Below, one piece after another: positions 16,540 to 28,120 of a stretch of 64,000 nucleotides of DNA. The stretch comes from Motiliproteus coralliicola (lineage in GTDB: Bacteria; Pseudomonadota; Gammaproteobacteria; Pseudomonadales; Balneatricaceae): assembly GCF_003345655.1 (NCBI RefSeq), contig NZ_QQOH01000004.1:434001-498000 (forward strand). Reading direction: 5' to 3'. Each line of letters starts with the position of its first letter. Position 1 is the stretch's first letter. Both the position numbers and the translations under genes were made by a program. The notes beneath the pieces are model-generated. The model saw only the letters and a list, made by a program, of their open reading frames with translations, did not search any database and was not told the origin of the DNA.

Positions 16540-17310
16540 ATGAGTACATCCCTCTCCGATCAACTGAAGAATCTTGGTGTGGACGCGATGCGTCCCAGTG
16601 GTCGTGACAATGACCAGCTGCGCGAGGTCCGTATTACCCGCAACTACACCAAACACGCCGAGGGTTCGGTGCTGGTGGAGTTTGGAGATACCAAGGTACT
16701 CTGTACTGCGTCTGTCGAGCGTGGTGTGCCGCGTTTTCTGCGTGGTAGTGGTTCGGGCTGGGTAACCGCCGAATACGGCATGCTGCCGCGCTCTACCGGC
16801 TCTCGCATGGGGCGTGAAGCCGCGCGCGGCAAGCAGGGCGGCCGTACCGTCGAGATTCAGCGTCTGATCGGTCGTTCGCTGCGGGCGGTGATGGATCTGG
16901 ATAAGCTGGGCGAGAACACCATCACCATCGACTGCGATGTGATCCAGGCCGATGGCGGAACCCGTACCGCGTCGATTACCGGCGCCTGTGTGGCACTTAA
17001 AGACGCGATCGATTTCCTCAAGAAAGACAAGAACGGTGCGATGAAAGGCAACCCGTTCAAGGGCATGCTGGGTGCCGTATCGGTGGGCATCTATAAAGGC
17101 CAGCCGGTGCTGGATCTGGATTATGCCGAGGATTCCAAGGCCGAGACCGACATGAACGTGATCATGACCGAGGCCGGCGGTTTCGTTGAAGTGCAAGGCA
17201 CCGCCGAGGGTGAGACCTTCACCCAGGACGAACTCAATGCGATGCTGGCGCTGGCCTCCAAGGGCATCAAAGAGATCGTCGAGATTCAGAAGGCGGCGCT
17301 GCAGAGCTGA
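16540..17310 (+). CDS. rph: Ribonuclease PH
   Basis: Phosphorolytic 3'-5' exoribonuclease that trims tRNA precursors and degrades structured RNA; forms hexamers. Motifs: [35 protein letters not shown], the basic loop [43 protein letters not shown] and [17 protein letters not shown]. From the ATG at 16540 (AAGG 7 nt upstream) it has 256 residues. The family usually starts at MRPSGR, here the in-frame ATG at 16588, which would give 240 residues but has a poor ribosome binding site. Both starts are possible. Confidence 0.95.
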   Translation: MSTSLSDQLKNLGVDAMRPSGRDNDQLREVRITRNYTKHAEGSVLVEFGDTKVLCTASVERGVPRFLRGSGSGWVTAEYGMLPRSTGSRMGREAARGKQGGRTVEIQRLIGRSLRAVMDLDKLGENTITIDCDVIQADGGTRTASITGACVALKDAIDFLKKDKNGAMKGNPFKGMLGAVSVGIYKGQPVLDLDYAEDSKAETDMNVIMTEAGGFVEVQGTAEGETFTQDELNAMLALASKGIKEIVEIQKAALQS

Positions 17311-17338
17311 TCTGCTAGCCTTCCCCTGATACGAAAAA

Positions 17339-17362
17339 GCCCCGCTAATGCGGGGCTTTTTT
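17339..17362. terminator. Bidirectional terminator between rph and hemE
   Basis: GCCCCGC-TAAT-GCGGGGC stem (17339-17356) followed by TTTTTT on the plus strand and preceded by GAAAAA, which gives a U-run on the minus strand. It serves the two convergent genes. Confidence 0.88.
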
Positions 17363-17378
17363 ATGGCAGAGTCACCAC

Positions 17379-18443
17379 TTACTGGTGGTACTTGGCGCTG
17401 AGCTCGTGAACCGCTTCGACAAAGTAGCCTGCGTGGGCCGGGTCGACGAACTGGTGGATGCCATGACCCAGGTTGAACACGTGGCCCGGGTTGTTGCCAA
17501 AGCGGGACAGAATGTCTTCGACCTCAGCACGGATTCGATCCTTGCCGGCATAGAGTACGCTGGGATCCATGTTGCCCTGGATCGCTACTTGCGAGCCGAC
17601 ACGGCTGCGGGCGACGTCGATATCGGTGGTCCAGTCCAGGCCAACGGCATCGGTACCGGTATTGGCGATGCTTTCCAGCCACTGGCCGCCATTCTTGGTG
17701 AACAGGATCACCGGCACTTTGCGGCCATCGTGATCACGGATCAGGCCATCAACGATCTGCTTCATGTACTGAAGCGAGAACTCGTTGTAGCAGCTGGTGC
17801 TGAGTACGCCACCCCAGGTATCGAAGATCTGTACCGCTTGGGCACCGGAGCGGATCTGCTCGTTGAGGTAGGCGGTCACGGTAACGGCCAGCTTGCGCAG
17901 CAGTTCGTGCATCACTTCCGGGGTTTCGAACATCATCCGCTTAACGTGGCGGAAGTCTTTCGATGAGCCGCCTTCGACCATGTAGGTGGCCAGCGTCCAA
18001 GGACTGCCTGAGAAGCCGATCAGCGGTACCCGGCCGTTGAGTTCACGGCGGATGGTGGAGACCGCGTTCATGACGTAGTCCAGATCGGTGGATACATCCG
18101 GGATCGGCAGTGCAGCCACATCCTCTTCGGTGCGGGTGATCTTCTTGAATTTCGGACCTTCGCCGGTTTCGAAGTACAGACCCAGACCCATCGCATCGGG
18201 GATGGTTAGAATGTCGGAGAACAGAATGGCCGCATCCAACGGGTAACGCTCCAGCGGTTGAATCGTCACTTCACAAGCGAACTCGGCATTTTTGCACAGG
18301 CTCATGAAGTCACCGGCAGTGGAACGAGTGGCACGGTATTCCGGCAGATAACGGCCAGCCTGGCGCATCATCCAGACCGGGGTTACATCAACGGGCTGGC
18401 GCAGCAGCGCGCGCAGAAAGCGATCATTCTTCAGTTCTGACAT
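17379..18443 (-). CDS. hemE: Uroporphyrinogen decarboxylase
   Basis: Cytoplasmic enzyme of heme biosynthesis that removes four carboxyl groups from uroporphyrinogen III to give coproporphyrinogen III. 354 residues, standard length. Signature sequences [16 protein letters not shown] (active-site arginines) and [17 protein letters not shown] are present, with AAILFSDIL and [12 protein letters not shown]. It lies downstream of gltBD, as in Pseudomonas, but has its own upstream space because a terminator ends gltD. Confidence 0.97.
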   Translation of the reverse strand: MSELKNDRFLRALLRQPVDVTPVWMMRQAGRYLPEYRATRSTAGDFMSLCKNAEFACEVTIQPLERYPLDAAILFSDILTIPDAMGLGLYFETGEGPKFKKITRTEEDVAALPIPDVSTDLDYVMNAVSTIRRELNGRVPLIGFSGSPWTLATYMVEGGSSKDFRHVKRMMFETPEVMHELLRKLAVTVTAYLNEQIRSGAQAVQIFDTWGGVLSTSCYNEFSLQYMKQIVDGLIRDHDGRKVPVILFTKNGGQWLESIANTGTDAVGLDWTTDIDVARSRVGSQVAIQGNMDPSVLYAGKDRIRAEVEDILSRFGNNPGHVFNLGHGIHQFVDPAHAGYFVEAVHELSAKYHQ

Positions 18444-18491
18444 GGGGTTCTCAACTCGGTATTACAGAATGCCGCCTAGTATAAGGCGTTG

Positions 18492-18523
18492 GGCAAAAAA
18501 AAGGCACGGATGACCGTGCCTTT
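18492..18523 (-). terminator. Rho-independent terminator of gltBD
   Basis: Minus strand AAAGGCACGG-TCAT-CCGTGCCTTT (18500-18523) then a run of T. It stands 52 bp after the gltD stop and separates gltBD from hemE. Confidence 0.88.
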
Positions 18524-18574
18524 AATCTGATTTATCTCAAACCGCCCCCTCAATGGAGCCGTTTGATCGCAGGA

Positions 18575-20011
<1,437 letters not shown>

Positions 20012-20019
20012 TCATCTTA

Positions 20020-20045
20020 CGGCCCCTTGCCAGTGCTCGGGGCCG
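20020..20045 (-). other. Intercistronic hairpin between gltB and gltD
   Basis: CGGCCCC and GGGGCCG arms (7 bp) around a 12-nt loop, in the 77-bp gap. No U-run follows on the minus strand, so it more likely affects mRNA stability or subunit ratio than termination. Confidence 0.45.
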
Positions 20046-20076
20046 GAATCTCTTGATAACCGGATGCGTCGTCGAA

Positions 20077-23000
20077 TTACTCCGGACGCTGACGCATGTT
20101 GTCGAGCAGCTCGCCAAGGCTGGCGGCCTTGGGCTTCACCAGCCAGAACTTGTTGATGTAATCATCGAAGTTCTCCAGCAGTTGCTGGCCCCAGGCGCTC
20201 TGGGTCTCATTGACGTAGTCGGCTATCACGTTCTGGAGGTGGTTGCGGTACTCCTCCATGTGGTAATTACTGATGCGGTGAATCTCGACCAGTTCGTGGT
20301 TGTACTTGTCCACGAAGGTGCGGTCCATATCCAGCACATAGGCAAAACCACCGGTCATACCGGCACCGAAGTTGACCCCGGTGTTGCCCAGTACGGTGAT
20401 CTGACCGCCGGTCATGTATTCGCAGCAGTGGTCACCGGCGCCTTCGATAACGGCGTGGGCACCGGAGTTACGTACCCCGAAGCGCTCACCGGCGCAGCCG
20501 GCCGCATACAGGCGTCCACCGGTGGCACCGTACAGACAGGTGTTACCGACGATCGAGGTCTTCTGGGTCTCGAACTGACTGCCCTCGGGTGGACGGATGA
20601 CGATCTTACCGCCGGCCATGCCTTTACCGACATAGTCGTTGGCGTCACCTTCCAGATCCAGTACCAAGCCACCGGCATTCCAGACACCGAAGCTCTGCCC
20701 TGCCACACCCTTGAGCTTGACCGTTACCGGCGTGTCTTCCATGCCTAGATTGCCGTGATGCTTGGCGATCTCACCGGAGATCCGGGCACCGACGGAGCGG
20801 TCGCAGTTGGTGATGGTGAATTCGAACTCACCGCCCAGCTTGTTGGCGATCGCATCGCGGGTGGCTTCCAGAATCTGCTGGTTCAACTCAGCGGTGTCGT
20901 ACGGGTTGTTCTGGGACTGCTGACAGGTCTGCGGCTTGCTGCCGTCGACGAAGTCGTTGCGCAGGATCGGAGTCAGATCCAGACGCTGCTGACGCTCGGT
21001 CATACCCGGTAGGATCTCCAGCAGGTCGGTACGGCCGACCAGCTCTTCCAGGCTGCGAACGCCCAGCTTGGCCATCCACTCACGGGTCTCTTCGGCGATA
21101 AAGCGGAACAGGTTCTTGACCATGTCCACGGTGCCGATGAAGTGCTTGGAGCGCAGGTAATCGTGCTGGGTGGCTACACCGGTGGCGCAGTTGTTCAGGT
21201 GACAGATACGCAGGAACTTACAGCCCAGCGCGACCATCGGCAGGGTACCGAAGCCATAGCTCTCGGCGCCCAGGATAGCGGCCTTGACCACGTCCAGACC
21301 GGTCTTCAGACCACCGTCGGTCTGGACCCGTACCTTGTCTCGCAGGTTGTTGATCATCAGTGCCTGGTGGGTCTCGGACAGACCGATCTCCCACGGCGAG
21401 CCGGCATGACGGATCGAGGTCAGCGGGCTGGCCGCGGTACCGCCGTCGTAGCCGGAGATGGTGATCAGGTCAGCGTAGGCCTTGGCAACACCGGCGGCGA
21501 TGGTGCCGACGCCTGGGCGTGATACCAGCTTAACCGACACCAGGGCGTCAGGGTTGACCTGCTTGAGGTCGAAGATCAGCTGAGCCAGATCTTCGATCGA
21601 GTAGATATCGTGGTGCGGCGGCGGTGAAATCAGGGTTACACCCGGTACCGAGTAGCGCAGCGACGCAATCAGTTTGTTGACCTTGCCGCCAGGCAGCTGA
21701 CCACCTTCACCGGGCTTGGCGCCCTGGGCAACCTTGATCTGCAGCACTTCGGCGTTGACCAGGTAATGCGGTGTGACACCGAAGCGGCCGGAGGCGATCT
21801 GCTTGATCTTGGAGCGACGATTGGTGCCGTAGCGGGCCGGGTCTTCGCCGCCCTCACCGGAGTTGGAGCGACCACCGAGGTCGTTCATCGCCATCGCCAG
21901 GGCTTCGTGGGCCTCCGGCGACAGGGCACCGAGGGACATCGCCGCGGTGTCGAAGCGCTTGTACAGCGACTCGACCGGCTCGACCTCGTCCAGCGCAACC
22001 GGGGTGACATCCTTGAGCTTGAACAGGTCGCGGATGGTGGCAACCGGGCGTTCATTAACTAGTGCGGCGAATTCGCGATAAGCGCCTTCGTCGTTGTGCT
22101 TGACCGCCTGTTGGATATTGCGAACCACGTCCGGGTTGAAGGCGTGGTACTCCTTACCGTGGACGAACTTCAGCAGGCCACCCTGGTCGATCGGCTTGCG
22201 CATCTTCCAGGCGTCGGCGGCCAGCAGCTGTTGATCACGCTGGAAGTCGACGAAGTTGGCGCCTTCAATTCGGCTGGTCAGCTCCGGGAAGCAGGTTTCG
22301 ACCACTTCGGAACTCAGACCAACGGCTTCAAACAGCTTGGCGGCACGGTAGGAGGCGATGGTGGAGATACCCATCTTCGACAGGATCTTCAGCAGGCCCT
22401 TGTTGATGCCTTTGCGGTAGTTGGTGTGGCAGCCAATCTCATCCCCGATGATTTCGCCGCGGGCGATCATGTCGTTGATCACCCGGTAAGCCAGGTACGG
22501 GTAAACGGCGCTGGCGCCGCAGCCGAGCAGCACGGCAATCTGGTGCGAATCGCGGGCGGTACCGGTATCGACGATCAGGTTACAGCTACAACGCAGGCCT
22601 ATCTCGCGCAGATGACTGTCGACTGCGCCGGTCGCCATCAGGGCGTGGATCGGCAGCATGCCTTCTTTCAGGTTGCGGTCCGACAGGATCAGCATGGTCT
22701 TGCCGTCGCGAACCGCCGCTTCGGCGCTTTCGCACAGCGCTTCGATCGCGGCTTTCAGTCCCATCTGCGGTTCGTAGTTGAGTCCCAGATAGTGGGTTTC
22801 GAAGCCTTCGATCTCGTTGTAGAACAGCTTGTGGTACTTCCGTGGCGACAGTACCGGCGAGGCCAGAATGATCCGTTGGGCGTGCTGCTCGGAGTCATCG
22901 AACACGTTGCGCTCGGCACCCAGGCAGGTTTCCAGCGACATCACGATCGCTTCGCGCAGCGGGTCGATCGGTGGGTTGGTGACCTGAGCAAACTGCTGCC

Positions 23001-24522
23001 GGAAGTAGTCGTACAGCGAGCGGGTCTTGTGGGACAGCACCGCCATCGGGGTGTCATCGCCCATCGAGCCAACCGCTTCCTGGGAGGTCTCTGCCAGCGG
23101 ACGGATGACCTGGTCGCGCTCCTCGAAGCTGACCTGATACATCTTTTGGTGGGTCTTGAGCTGTTCCGGGGTGAACTCCTGGAACTCCAGGTCGTGATCA
23201 TTCAGCGTCGACTGCAGACGGTAGGAGCTATCGCGCAGCCACTTCTTGTAGGGATGCTCGCTCTTCAGCTTTTGGTCGATGTCGTCGGTGTGCAGCACTT
23301 CGCCGGTGCGGGTATCGATCGCCAGCATCTGTCCCGGCCCTACCCGGCCCTTGGCGACTACGTCTTCGGGCTTGTAGTCGTAGGTGCCGATTTCGGACGC
23401 GGTACACATGATGCCGTCTTTGGTCAGTACCCAACGTGATGGGCGCAGACCGTTACGGTCGAGCATACAGACGGCGGTGTGGCCGTCGGTCATAACCAGG
23501 CCGGCCGGGCCGTCCCAGGGCTCCATGTGCATGGAGTTGTATTCGTAGAAGGCGCGCAGGTCCGGGTCGATCATCTCGACGTTCTGCCAGGCTGGCGGAA
23601 CGACCAGACGAACGGCTTTATACAGATCCATACCGCCGGTCAGCAGCAGCTCGACCATGTTGTCGAGGCTGGAGGAGTCGGAACCGGTGGTGTTAACGAT
23701 CGGCATCAGGTCCTGCAGGTTCGGCAGCAGTTCGGTTTCGAACTTGCTGGCCCGGGCGTTAGCCCAGCTGCGGTTGCCTTCAATGGTGTTGATTTCACCG
23801 TTGTGGGCCAGAATCCGGAACGGCTGAGCCAGCGGCCAACGTGGTGCAGTATTGGTGGAGAATCGCTGGTGGAACACGCAGATCGCGGTCGCCATCCGTT
23901 CATCGGCCAGGTCCTGATAGAAACTGGTCAAATCGGCCGGCATTACCAGGCCTTTATAGGACAGCACGGTGCTGGACAGGCTGCAGACGTAGAAGTCTTC
24001 GTCTTCGGCCAGCGCAATTTCGGCCTTACGGCGGGCGACGAACAGGCTGACCGCCAGCTCTTCGGCGCTCTTGCCATCGCCTTTGACGAACACCTGCTCG
24101 ATCTGGCCCAGGGTTTCCAAGGCGATCGGGCCGCAGGAGGAGGGATCGGTGGGCACAGCGCGCCAGCCGACCAGTTCCAGTCCCTGAGCAGCAAGCTGCT
24201 TATTCAGTTCGTTACGCGCGTTCTCGGCTTTTGCCTCGTCGCGGGACAGGAAAATCATGCCGACGCCGTAACGCTCGCCCAGCTCGGTGTTAAATTGCTC
24301 CTGCGCGATGGTGCGCATAAAGCTATCGGGCATCTGCAGCAGTAAGCCACAGCCGTCGCCGGTTTTGCCGTCGGCCGCGATTCCTCCGCGGTGGGTCATA
24401 CAAGTCAGCGATTCGATCGCTTTGAGCAGCAGCTCGTGGCTGCTGTCGCCTTCGACGTGAGCCATCAGGCCGAAGCCGCAGTTGTCCTTGAATTCGCCCG
24501 GGCGATACAGTCCTGTCATCAT
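20077..24522 (-). CDS. gltB: Glutamate synthase (NADPH) large subunit
   Basis: Alpha subunit that transfers the amide nitrogen of glutamine to 2-oxoglutarate, making two glutamates. 1481 residues, the usual size. The class II amidotransferase nucleophile is Cys15 ([11 protein letters not shown]); the 14 residues before it should be removed as a propeptide. Order: amidotransferase (about 15-420), central domain (about 440-750), FMN-binding synthase (about 800-1190, with [32 protein letters not shown] and the 3Fe-4S cysteines [18 protein letters not shown]), and C-terminal beta-helix (about 1220-1480, with repeated G-x-G turns). No sigma-54 site was seen in the 198 bp upstream. Confidence 0.98.
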   Translation of the reverse strand: MMTGLYRPGEFKDNCGFGLMAHVEGDSSHELLLKAIESLTCMTHRGGIAADGKTGDGCGLLLQMPDSFMRTIAQEQFNTELGERYGVGMIFLSRDEAKAENARNELNKQLAAQGLELVGWRAVPTDPSSCGPIALETLGQIEQVFVKGDGKSAEELAVSLFVARRKAEIALAEDEDFYVCSLSSTVLSYKGLVMPADLTSFYQDLADERMATAICVFHQRFSTNTAPRWPLAQPFRILAHNGEINTIEGNRSWANARASKFETELLPNLQDLMPIVNTTGSDSSSLDNMVELLLTGGMDLYKAVRLVVPPAWQNVEMIDPDLRAFYEYNSMHMEPWDGPAGLVMTDGHTAVCMLDRNGLRPSRWVLTKDGIMCTASEIGTYDYKPEDVVAKGRVGPGQMLAIDTRTGEVLHTDDIDQKLKSEHPYKKWLRDSSYRLQSTLNDHDLEFQEFTPEQLKTHQKMYQVSFEERDQVIRPLAETSQEAVGSMGDDTPMAVLSHKTRSLYDYFRQQFAQVTNPPIDPLREAIVMSLETCLGAERNVFDDSEQHAQRIILASPVLSPRKYHKLFYNEIEGFETHYLGLNYEPQMGLKAAIEALCESAEAAVRDGKTMLILSDRNLKEGMLPIHALMATGAVDSHLREIGLRCSCNLIVDTGTARDSHQIAVLLGCGASAVYPYLAYRVINDMIARGEIIGDEIGCHTNYRKGINKGLLKILSKMGISTIASYRAAKLFEAVGLSSEVVETCFPELTSRIEGANFVDFQRDQQLLAADAWKMRKPIDQGGLLKFVHGKEYHAFNPDVVRNIQQAVKHNDEGAYREFAALVNERPVATIRDLFKLKDVTPVALDEVEPVESLYKRFDTAAMSLGALSPEAHEALAMAMNDLGGRSNSGEGGEDPARYGTNRRSKIKQIASGRFGVTPHYLVNAEVLQIKVAQGAKPGEGGQLPGGKVNKLIASLRYSVPGVTLISPPPHHDIYSIEDLAQLIFDLKQVNPDALVSVKLVSRPGVGTIAAGVAKAYADLITISGYDGGTAASPLTSIRHAGSPWEIGLSETHQALMINNLRDKVRVQTDGGLKTGLDVVKAAILGAESYGFGTLPMVALGCKFLRICHLNNCATGVATQHDYLRSKHFIGTVDMVKNLFRFIAEETREWMAKLGVRSLEELVGRTDLLEILPGMTERQQRLDLTPILRNDFVDGSKPQTCQQSQNNPYDTAELNQQILEATRDAIANKLGGEFEFTITNCDRSVGARISGEIAKHHGNLGMEDTPVTVKLKGVAGQSFGVWNAGGLVLDLEGDANDYVGKGMAGGKIVIRPPEGSQFETQKTSIVGNTCLYGATGGRLYAAGCAGERFGVRNSGAHAVIEGAGDHCCEYMTGGQITVLGNTGVNFGAGMTGGFAYVLDMDRTFVDKYNHELVEIHRISNYHMEEYRNHLQNVIADYVNETQSAWGQQLLENFDDYINKFWLVKPKAASLGELLDNMRQRPE

Positions 24523-24720
24523 ACACAGACCTCAACAGAAAAAGTCTTTACAAACAAACGCCTGGAAGTTCTTTTTGGAATAGGTAACCAGGTGAGGTGT
24601 ACGTTTATTACGCACAAAAGGAGAGGCATTTTACCCGCGAAACGGGATGAGGACAAATCGGTGGTGCAGGTGCGAAGTGAATTTTCCTTCTAGAGGTCGG
24701 CAAAGGCAGAAAATTTACCC

Positions 24721-26421
24721 TTAATTTTCGCCTTTCCGAATATCATCCTGCACGCCGGCGATACTTCGGGCCCATGGCCTTCTGGCTCGTAGCGCCGGAG
24801 GCAGGTCGCCGATTGCGGCCATTGCCGCCGAGCGACTGGAATAGCGGCCGTAAACCACCACGTACCAGGGCTTTTGCTTATAGAAGGTATAGAAACGTTT
24901 CAGCTTCTCCTGCTCCGGCATGGAGGCGACAAAGCGACCTACGCTCTTCTCCTGACGGGCGCCCAGCATCTGTAGGGTGTACCCGGACCGGTTCCATTCC
25001 AGCAGCTCATTTCCATCACCGAAGTAAACCTTGGTGGGCTCGGCTGCTGTCGGGCTAGTAGTGCCCTGAACTGAAGAATCCGGACTGTCGGTAGTTGTTG
25101 AATCTGTAACCGGTGGCAGCTCTAGCACCAGGGTATTTGAGCCGGATTGATCGCCGGCTTCAGCCTGGGGGGATGTCGGAGTCAGCTGTTCGGACTGGTT
25201 CGCTGCCGTAGGCTGTTGCTCCGTGCTGGGCTCCGAGGCTTGGGGCTCTGTCTGCGCAACGGGTTTGATCGGGGCGAGCTCGAGCTGTTGGGGAACCGTA
25301 GTCTCAGGGGTAGCCATAGGCGGCTCTGGTTGAGGCTGTTCCTGCTGCTGTTCGGCTTCCAGGGCGGCACGGGCCTGGGCTAGACGCTGCTCGAAATCGC
25401 TACCATGGGGTGCTGGCGGGGCAGGGTCGGCCGGGGCCTCGTTGATCGGTTTTGGGCTGACCGGAATTTCGACCCGAATCCGCTCGGCATCAGGGTCAAA
25501 TTGATTGAACTGTTGGAGTTGCGGCCAGAGCAGCCAACCGCCGGCGATGAGAGGCAAGACCAGCAGCATGGTTACCCAGGGCCAGCGCGGGCTGCGCTTC
25601 GGTGTCGAGGACTGGGTGCCGATGTTAGTACTGATGTTGGTGTTCTGAGCGGGTTCTGCTGTTGGCACCTGGCCGCTCATGATGGCCTCAATGACTCGAG
25701 GGACCCTGCCCGGAAGGCCTAATGACTCTTTCAGCAGTTGTGCTCGGGTGTCATCGTTCAGCCTTGCCGCGACCGCGCTATAGCTGTGTTCGAGCAAGGC
25801 ATTGAGTTCGATTGACTCAAGTGGCTCCAGTTCAAAGAAGTGGCAGCTGCTCTCTACTACGGCGCTTAGCGAAGGGTTGGCAAGCTGTTCACGAAGTTCG
25901 GGGGTTGCGAACAGAACCAGGTGAGGGCGCTGCTCCTCGTCGTCCAATGCCGAAAGCTGGTTGAACAGCAGCTCCAGTGCATCGGCTTGCAGGGCCTCGG
26001 CGTCGTCGATGACGATCAGCAGCTGCTTGGACAGTTGCTGCAAAAGCTGGCAATGCTGCAGCAGGGCCTGAAGCTGTTGTTGCGGATCGGTGTCGTGATC
26101 CAGGTTCAGCTGCTGATTGATCTGATTCAGCAGGCTTGCGGCATGGGTGGGTTGGCTCAGTTGGATCAGACAGCTGTGTACGGCACTGTCATCAGCCACT
26201 TGGTAGAACTGCTGTAGCAGGGTGCTCTTACCGCTACCGCTGACACCCGTCACGATCTGGATGAAATGGCTGTATCGACTCAGGTGCTCAAGCTGCTCGA
26301 GCAGTTGTAGCTGGCTAGGTGGCAGGTAGACCTGACCCGTTCCGGTGCGGTTGCTGAGCGTCGGAACCTCTTCACTGAGAAACGGCTCGATGCTGTCTGG
26401 GCGATGGGTCGGATCTACCAT
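24721..26421 (-). CDS. damX: DamX-like ATPase/SPOR-domain cell division protein
   Basis: 566 residues. The N-terminal part is an ExeA-type AAA domain (about 30-260) with Walker A GVSGSGKST and Walker B LLIVIDDAEAL. A single membrane helix (about 280-300, WPWVTMLLVLPLIAGGWLLWP) leads to a long Pro/Gln/Glu-rich linker and a C-terminal SPOR domain (about 490-560, YTLQMLGARQEKSV, WYVVVYGRYSSRSAAMAAI) that binds denuded glycan strands at the septum. This arrangement and its place between aroB and gltB match the DamX-like protein of Pseudomonas. E. coli DamX has the same anchor and SPOR domain. It starts 10 bp after the aroB stop, so the two are probably co-transcribed. Confidence 0.88.
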   Translation of the reverse strand: MVDPTHRPDSIEPFLSEEVPTLSNRTGTGQVYLPPSQLQLLEQLEHLSRYSHFIQIVTGVSGSGKSTLLQQFYQVADDSAVHSCLIQLSQPTHAASLLNQINQQLNLDHDTDPQQQLQALLQHCQLLQQLSKQLLIVIDDAEALQADALELLFNQLSALDDEEQRPHLVLFATPELREQLANPSLSAVVESSCHFFELEPLESIELNALLEHSYSAVAARLNDDTRAQLLKESLGLPGRVPRVIEAIMSGQVPTAEPAQNTNISTNIGTQSSTPKRSPRWPWVTMLLVLPLIAGGWLLWPQLQQFNQFDPDAERIRVEIPVSPKPINEAPADPAPPAPHGSDFEQRLAQARAALEAEQQQEQPQPEPPMATPETTVPQQLELAPIKPVAQTEPQASEPSTEQQPTAANQSEQLTPTSPQAEAGDQSGSNTLVLELPPVTDSTTTDSPDSSVQGTTSPTAAEPTKVYFGDGNELLEWNRSGYTLQMLGARQEKSVGRFVASMPEQEKLKRFYTFYKQKPWYVVVYGRYSSRSAAMAAIGDLPPALRARRPWARSIAGVQDDIRKGEN

Positions 26422-26431
26422 GTTGACTTGC

Positions 26432-27517
26432 TCAGTGGCTGGTCAGGCTGCTCAGCGTATTTTGCAACGCTTCGTGGCTGAAGTCAGCCGTCACTAGTGC
26501 CTCACCCAGTTGGCGCAGCAGAACCAGTCGAAGTTGGCCATCCAGCACTTTTTTGTCCACCGCCATCAACGACATGAAATCGTCCGGCTGCATTCCTTTG
26601 GGGGGCAATAGCGGTAGTTGGGCGCGGCTGAAAATCTGCTTAACCCGTTCAACATCTGCACTACTGAGCCAGCCTAGCCGTTCCGATAGGTCCGCGGCCA
26701 TAATCGTGCCGGCGGCAACGGCTTCTCCATGAAGCCAGTTTCCGTACCCACTGTGGGATTCGATGGCGTGACCGAAGGTGTGGCCCAGATTGAGCAAAGC
26801 CCGCTTGCCGGCTTCTTTCTCGTCTTCAGCCACGACGTTGGCCTTGATCTGACAACAGCGGTAGATCGCTTCGGCCAAGGCCTCGGATTGGCGCTGTTGT
26901 AAGGCGTCCAGGTTTTTCTCAAGCCAGCTGAGGAAATCGAGATCCAGAATCAATCCGTACTTGATTACTTCCGCCAGTCCCGCAGCCAGTTCGTTGTCGG
27001 GCAGGGTGTTGAGGCTGTTGGTATCGATCAGTACGCAGCGGGGCTGGTGAAAAGCCCCGATCATGTTTTTTCCAAGGGGATGGTTCACACCGGTTTTTCC
27101 GCCAACCGATGAATCCACTTGAGACAGTAATGTGGTGGGGATCTGGATAAAATCCACGCCTCGCTGATAGCAGGCTGCGGCGAAGCCGGTCATGTCACCC
27201 ACCACGCCGCCGCCGAGAGCGACCAGAGTGGTGGTGCGGTTGTGCTTGGCTTGAAGTAGGCCGTCAAAAACCTGATTGAGCGTGTCGAGGTTTTTATAGC
27301 GTTCGCCATCGGGCAGGATGACTGTAGCGAGCTGCTTGTCAGCCAGCGATTGCTCGACCTGTTGAAGATAGAGCGGTGCGATGGTCTCGTTGGTGACAAT
27401 GCAGACCTGAGAGCTTCGGATATGGGAAGTCCAGAGTTCAGGTTGATCGAGCAGGCCGGCGCCAATGTAGATCGGGTAGCTGCGCTCGTCGAGGGCAACA
27501 TCAAGCCGAAGGGTCAT
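26432..27517 (-). CDS. aroB: 3-dehydroquinate synthase
   Basis: Second enzyme of the shikimate pathway, converting DAHP to 3-dehydroquinate with NAD and a divalent metal. 361 residues, normal. Motifs: [28 protein letters not shown] (NAD), [25 protein letters not shown], and metal ligands in [22 protein letters not shown] and [11 protein letters not shown]. Lies 36 bp downstream of aroK and 10 bp upstream of damX in the conserved pil-aro-damX run. Confidence 0.97.
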   Translation of the reverse strand: MTLRLDVALDERSYPIYIGAGLLDQPELWTSHIRSSQVCIVTNETIAPLYLQQVEQSLADKQLATVILPDGERYKNLDTLNQVFDGLLQAKHNRTTTLVALGGGVVGDMTGFAAACYQRGVDFIQIPTTLLSQVDSSVGGKTGVNHPLGKNMIGAFHQPRCVLIDTNSLNTLPDNELAAGLAEVIKYGLILDLDFLSWLEKNLDALQQRQSEALAEAIYRCCQIKANVVAEDEKEAGKRALLNLGHTFGHAIESHSGYGNWLHGEAVAAGTIMAADLSERLGWLSSADVERVKQIFSRAQLPLLPPKGMQPDDFMSLMAVDKKVLDGQLRLVLLRQLGEALVTADFSHEALQNTLSSLTSH

Positions 27518-27553
27518 GTTGTGGTCCCGTGTTGTGGTCCAGGGTCGCTTGGG

Positions 27554-28072
27554 TTAGCGGAGTATTTCGAGCTGTTCCAGCTGGCGAATGATCTCGCGCG
27601 CCACGGACTTGGGGCGCCGACCATCGGTCTGGATCAGCAGATCGCAACAATCACGGTAGAGCGGGTCACGAATCTGCATCAGGTCGGACAATACTTTAGC
27701 GGGGTCTTCGGTTTGAAGCAAAGGCCGGTTGCGGTCTTTGGCGGTCCGCTCCAGCTGCTGCTGTAGGGAGGCATGAAGGTAGACGACGGTGCCTCGTGAT
27801 TGCAGATAGCGGCGGTTGTCTGGGCTTAGAATGGCGCCACCGCCGGTAGCCAGCACGATGTTATTGTGTTGGCTCAACTCATCAATGATGTTGGTTTCGC
27901 GTTTGCGAAACCCAAGCTCGCCTTCAACATCAAAAATCCACGGAATATCAGCACCGGCTCGAGTTTCAATCTCTTTGTCGGAGTCAATAAATTCCAGTTG
28001 AAGCTCTTGAGCCAACAGGCGTCCGATGGTGCTTTTTCCGGCCCCCATCGGCCCAATTAGAAACAGGTTCAA
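27554..28072 (-). CDS. aroK: Shikimate kinase
   Basis: Phosphorylates shikimate with ATP. 172 residues, the AroK length. Walker [10 protein letters not shown] (7-15), shikimate-binding DSDKEIE with the conserved Asp, [10 protein letters not shown], and the glycine loop [10 protein letters not shown] are present; the lid carries RNRPLL. Located 30 bp after pilQ, so it should be read from the pilM promoter as well as any internal one. Confidence 0.97.
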   Translation of the reverse strand: MNLFLIGPMGAGKSTIGRLLAQELQLEFIDSDKEIETRAGADIPWIFDVEGELGFRKRETNIIDELSQHNNIVLATGGGAILSPDNRRYLQSRGTVVYLHASLQQQLERTAKDRNRPLLQTEDPAKVLSDLMQIRDPLYRDCCDLLIQTDGRRPKSVAREIIRQLEQLEILR

Positions 28073-28098
28073 ACAACGATCCTAGTAGTTGGTGGCTA

Positions 28099-28120
28099 AG
28101 CCTCAGCGGGTGCTGAGGCT
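28099..28120. other. Perfect hairpin overlapping the pilQ stop codon
   Basis: AGCCTCAGC-GGGT-GCTGAGGCT, 9-bp arms; the pilQ TGA (28103-28105) lies inside one arm. No U-run follows, so it is not a full terminator; it may tune readthrough or mRNA ends between the pilus genes and aroK. Confidence 0.45.

Noticed and set aside
16411-17196. 261-codon open frame opposite rph
   Set aside because: His/Thr-rich translation without a domain; the plus-strand frame is a clear RNase PH.
22096-23439. 447-codon open frame on the plus strand opposite gltB
   Set aside because: Mirror frame of a strongly conserved gene in GC-rich DNA; no recognisable domain, no ribosome binding site and composition typical of antisense frames.
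24634-24646. CCCG-CGAAA-CGGG hairpin after damX as a terminator
   Set aside because: Only four base pairs and a short U-rich stretch; too weak to call.
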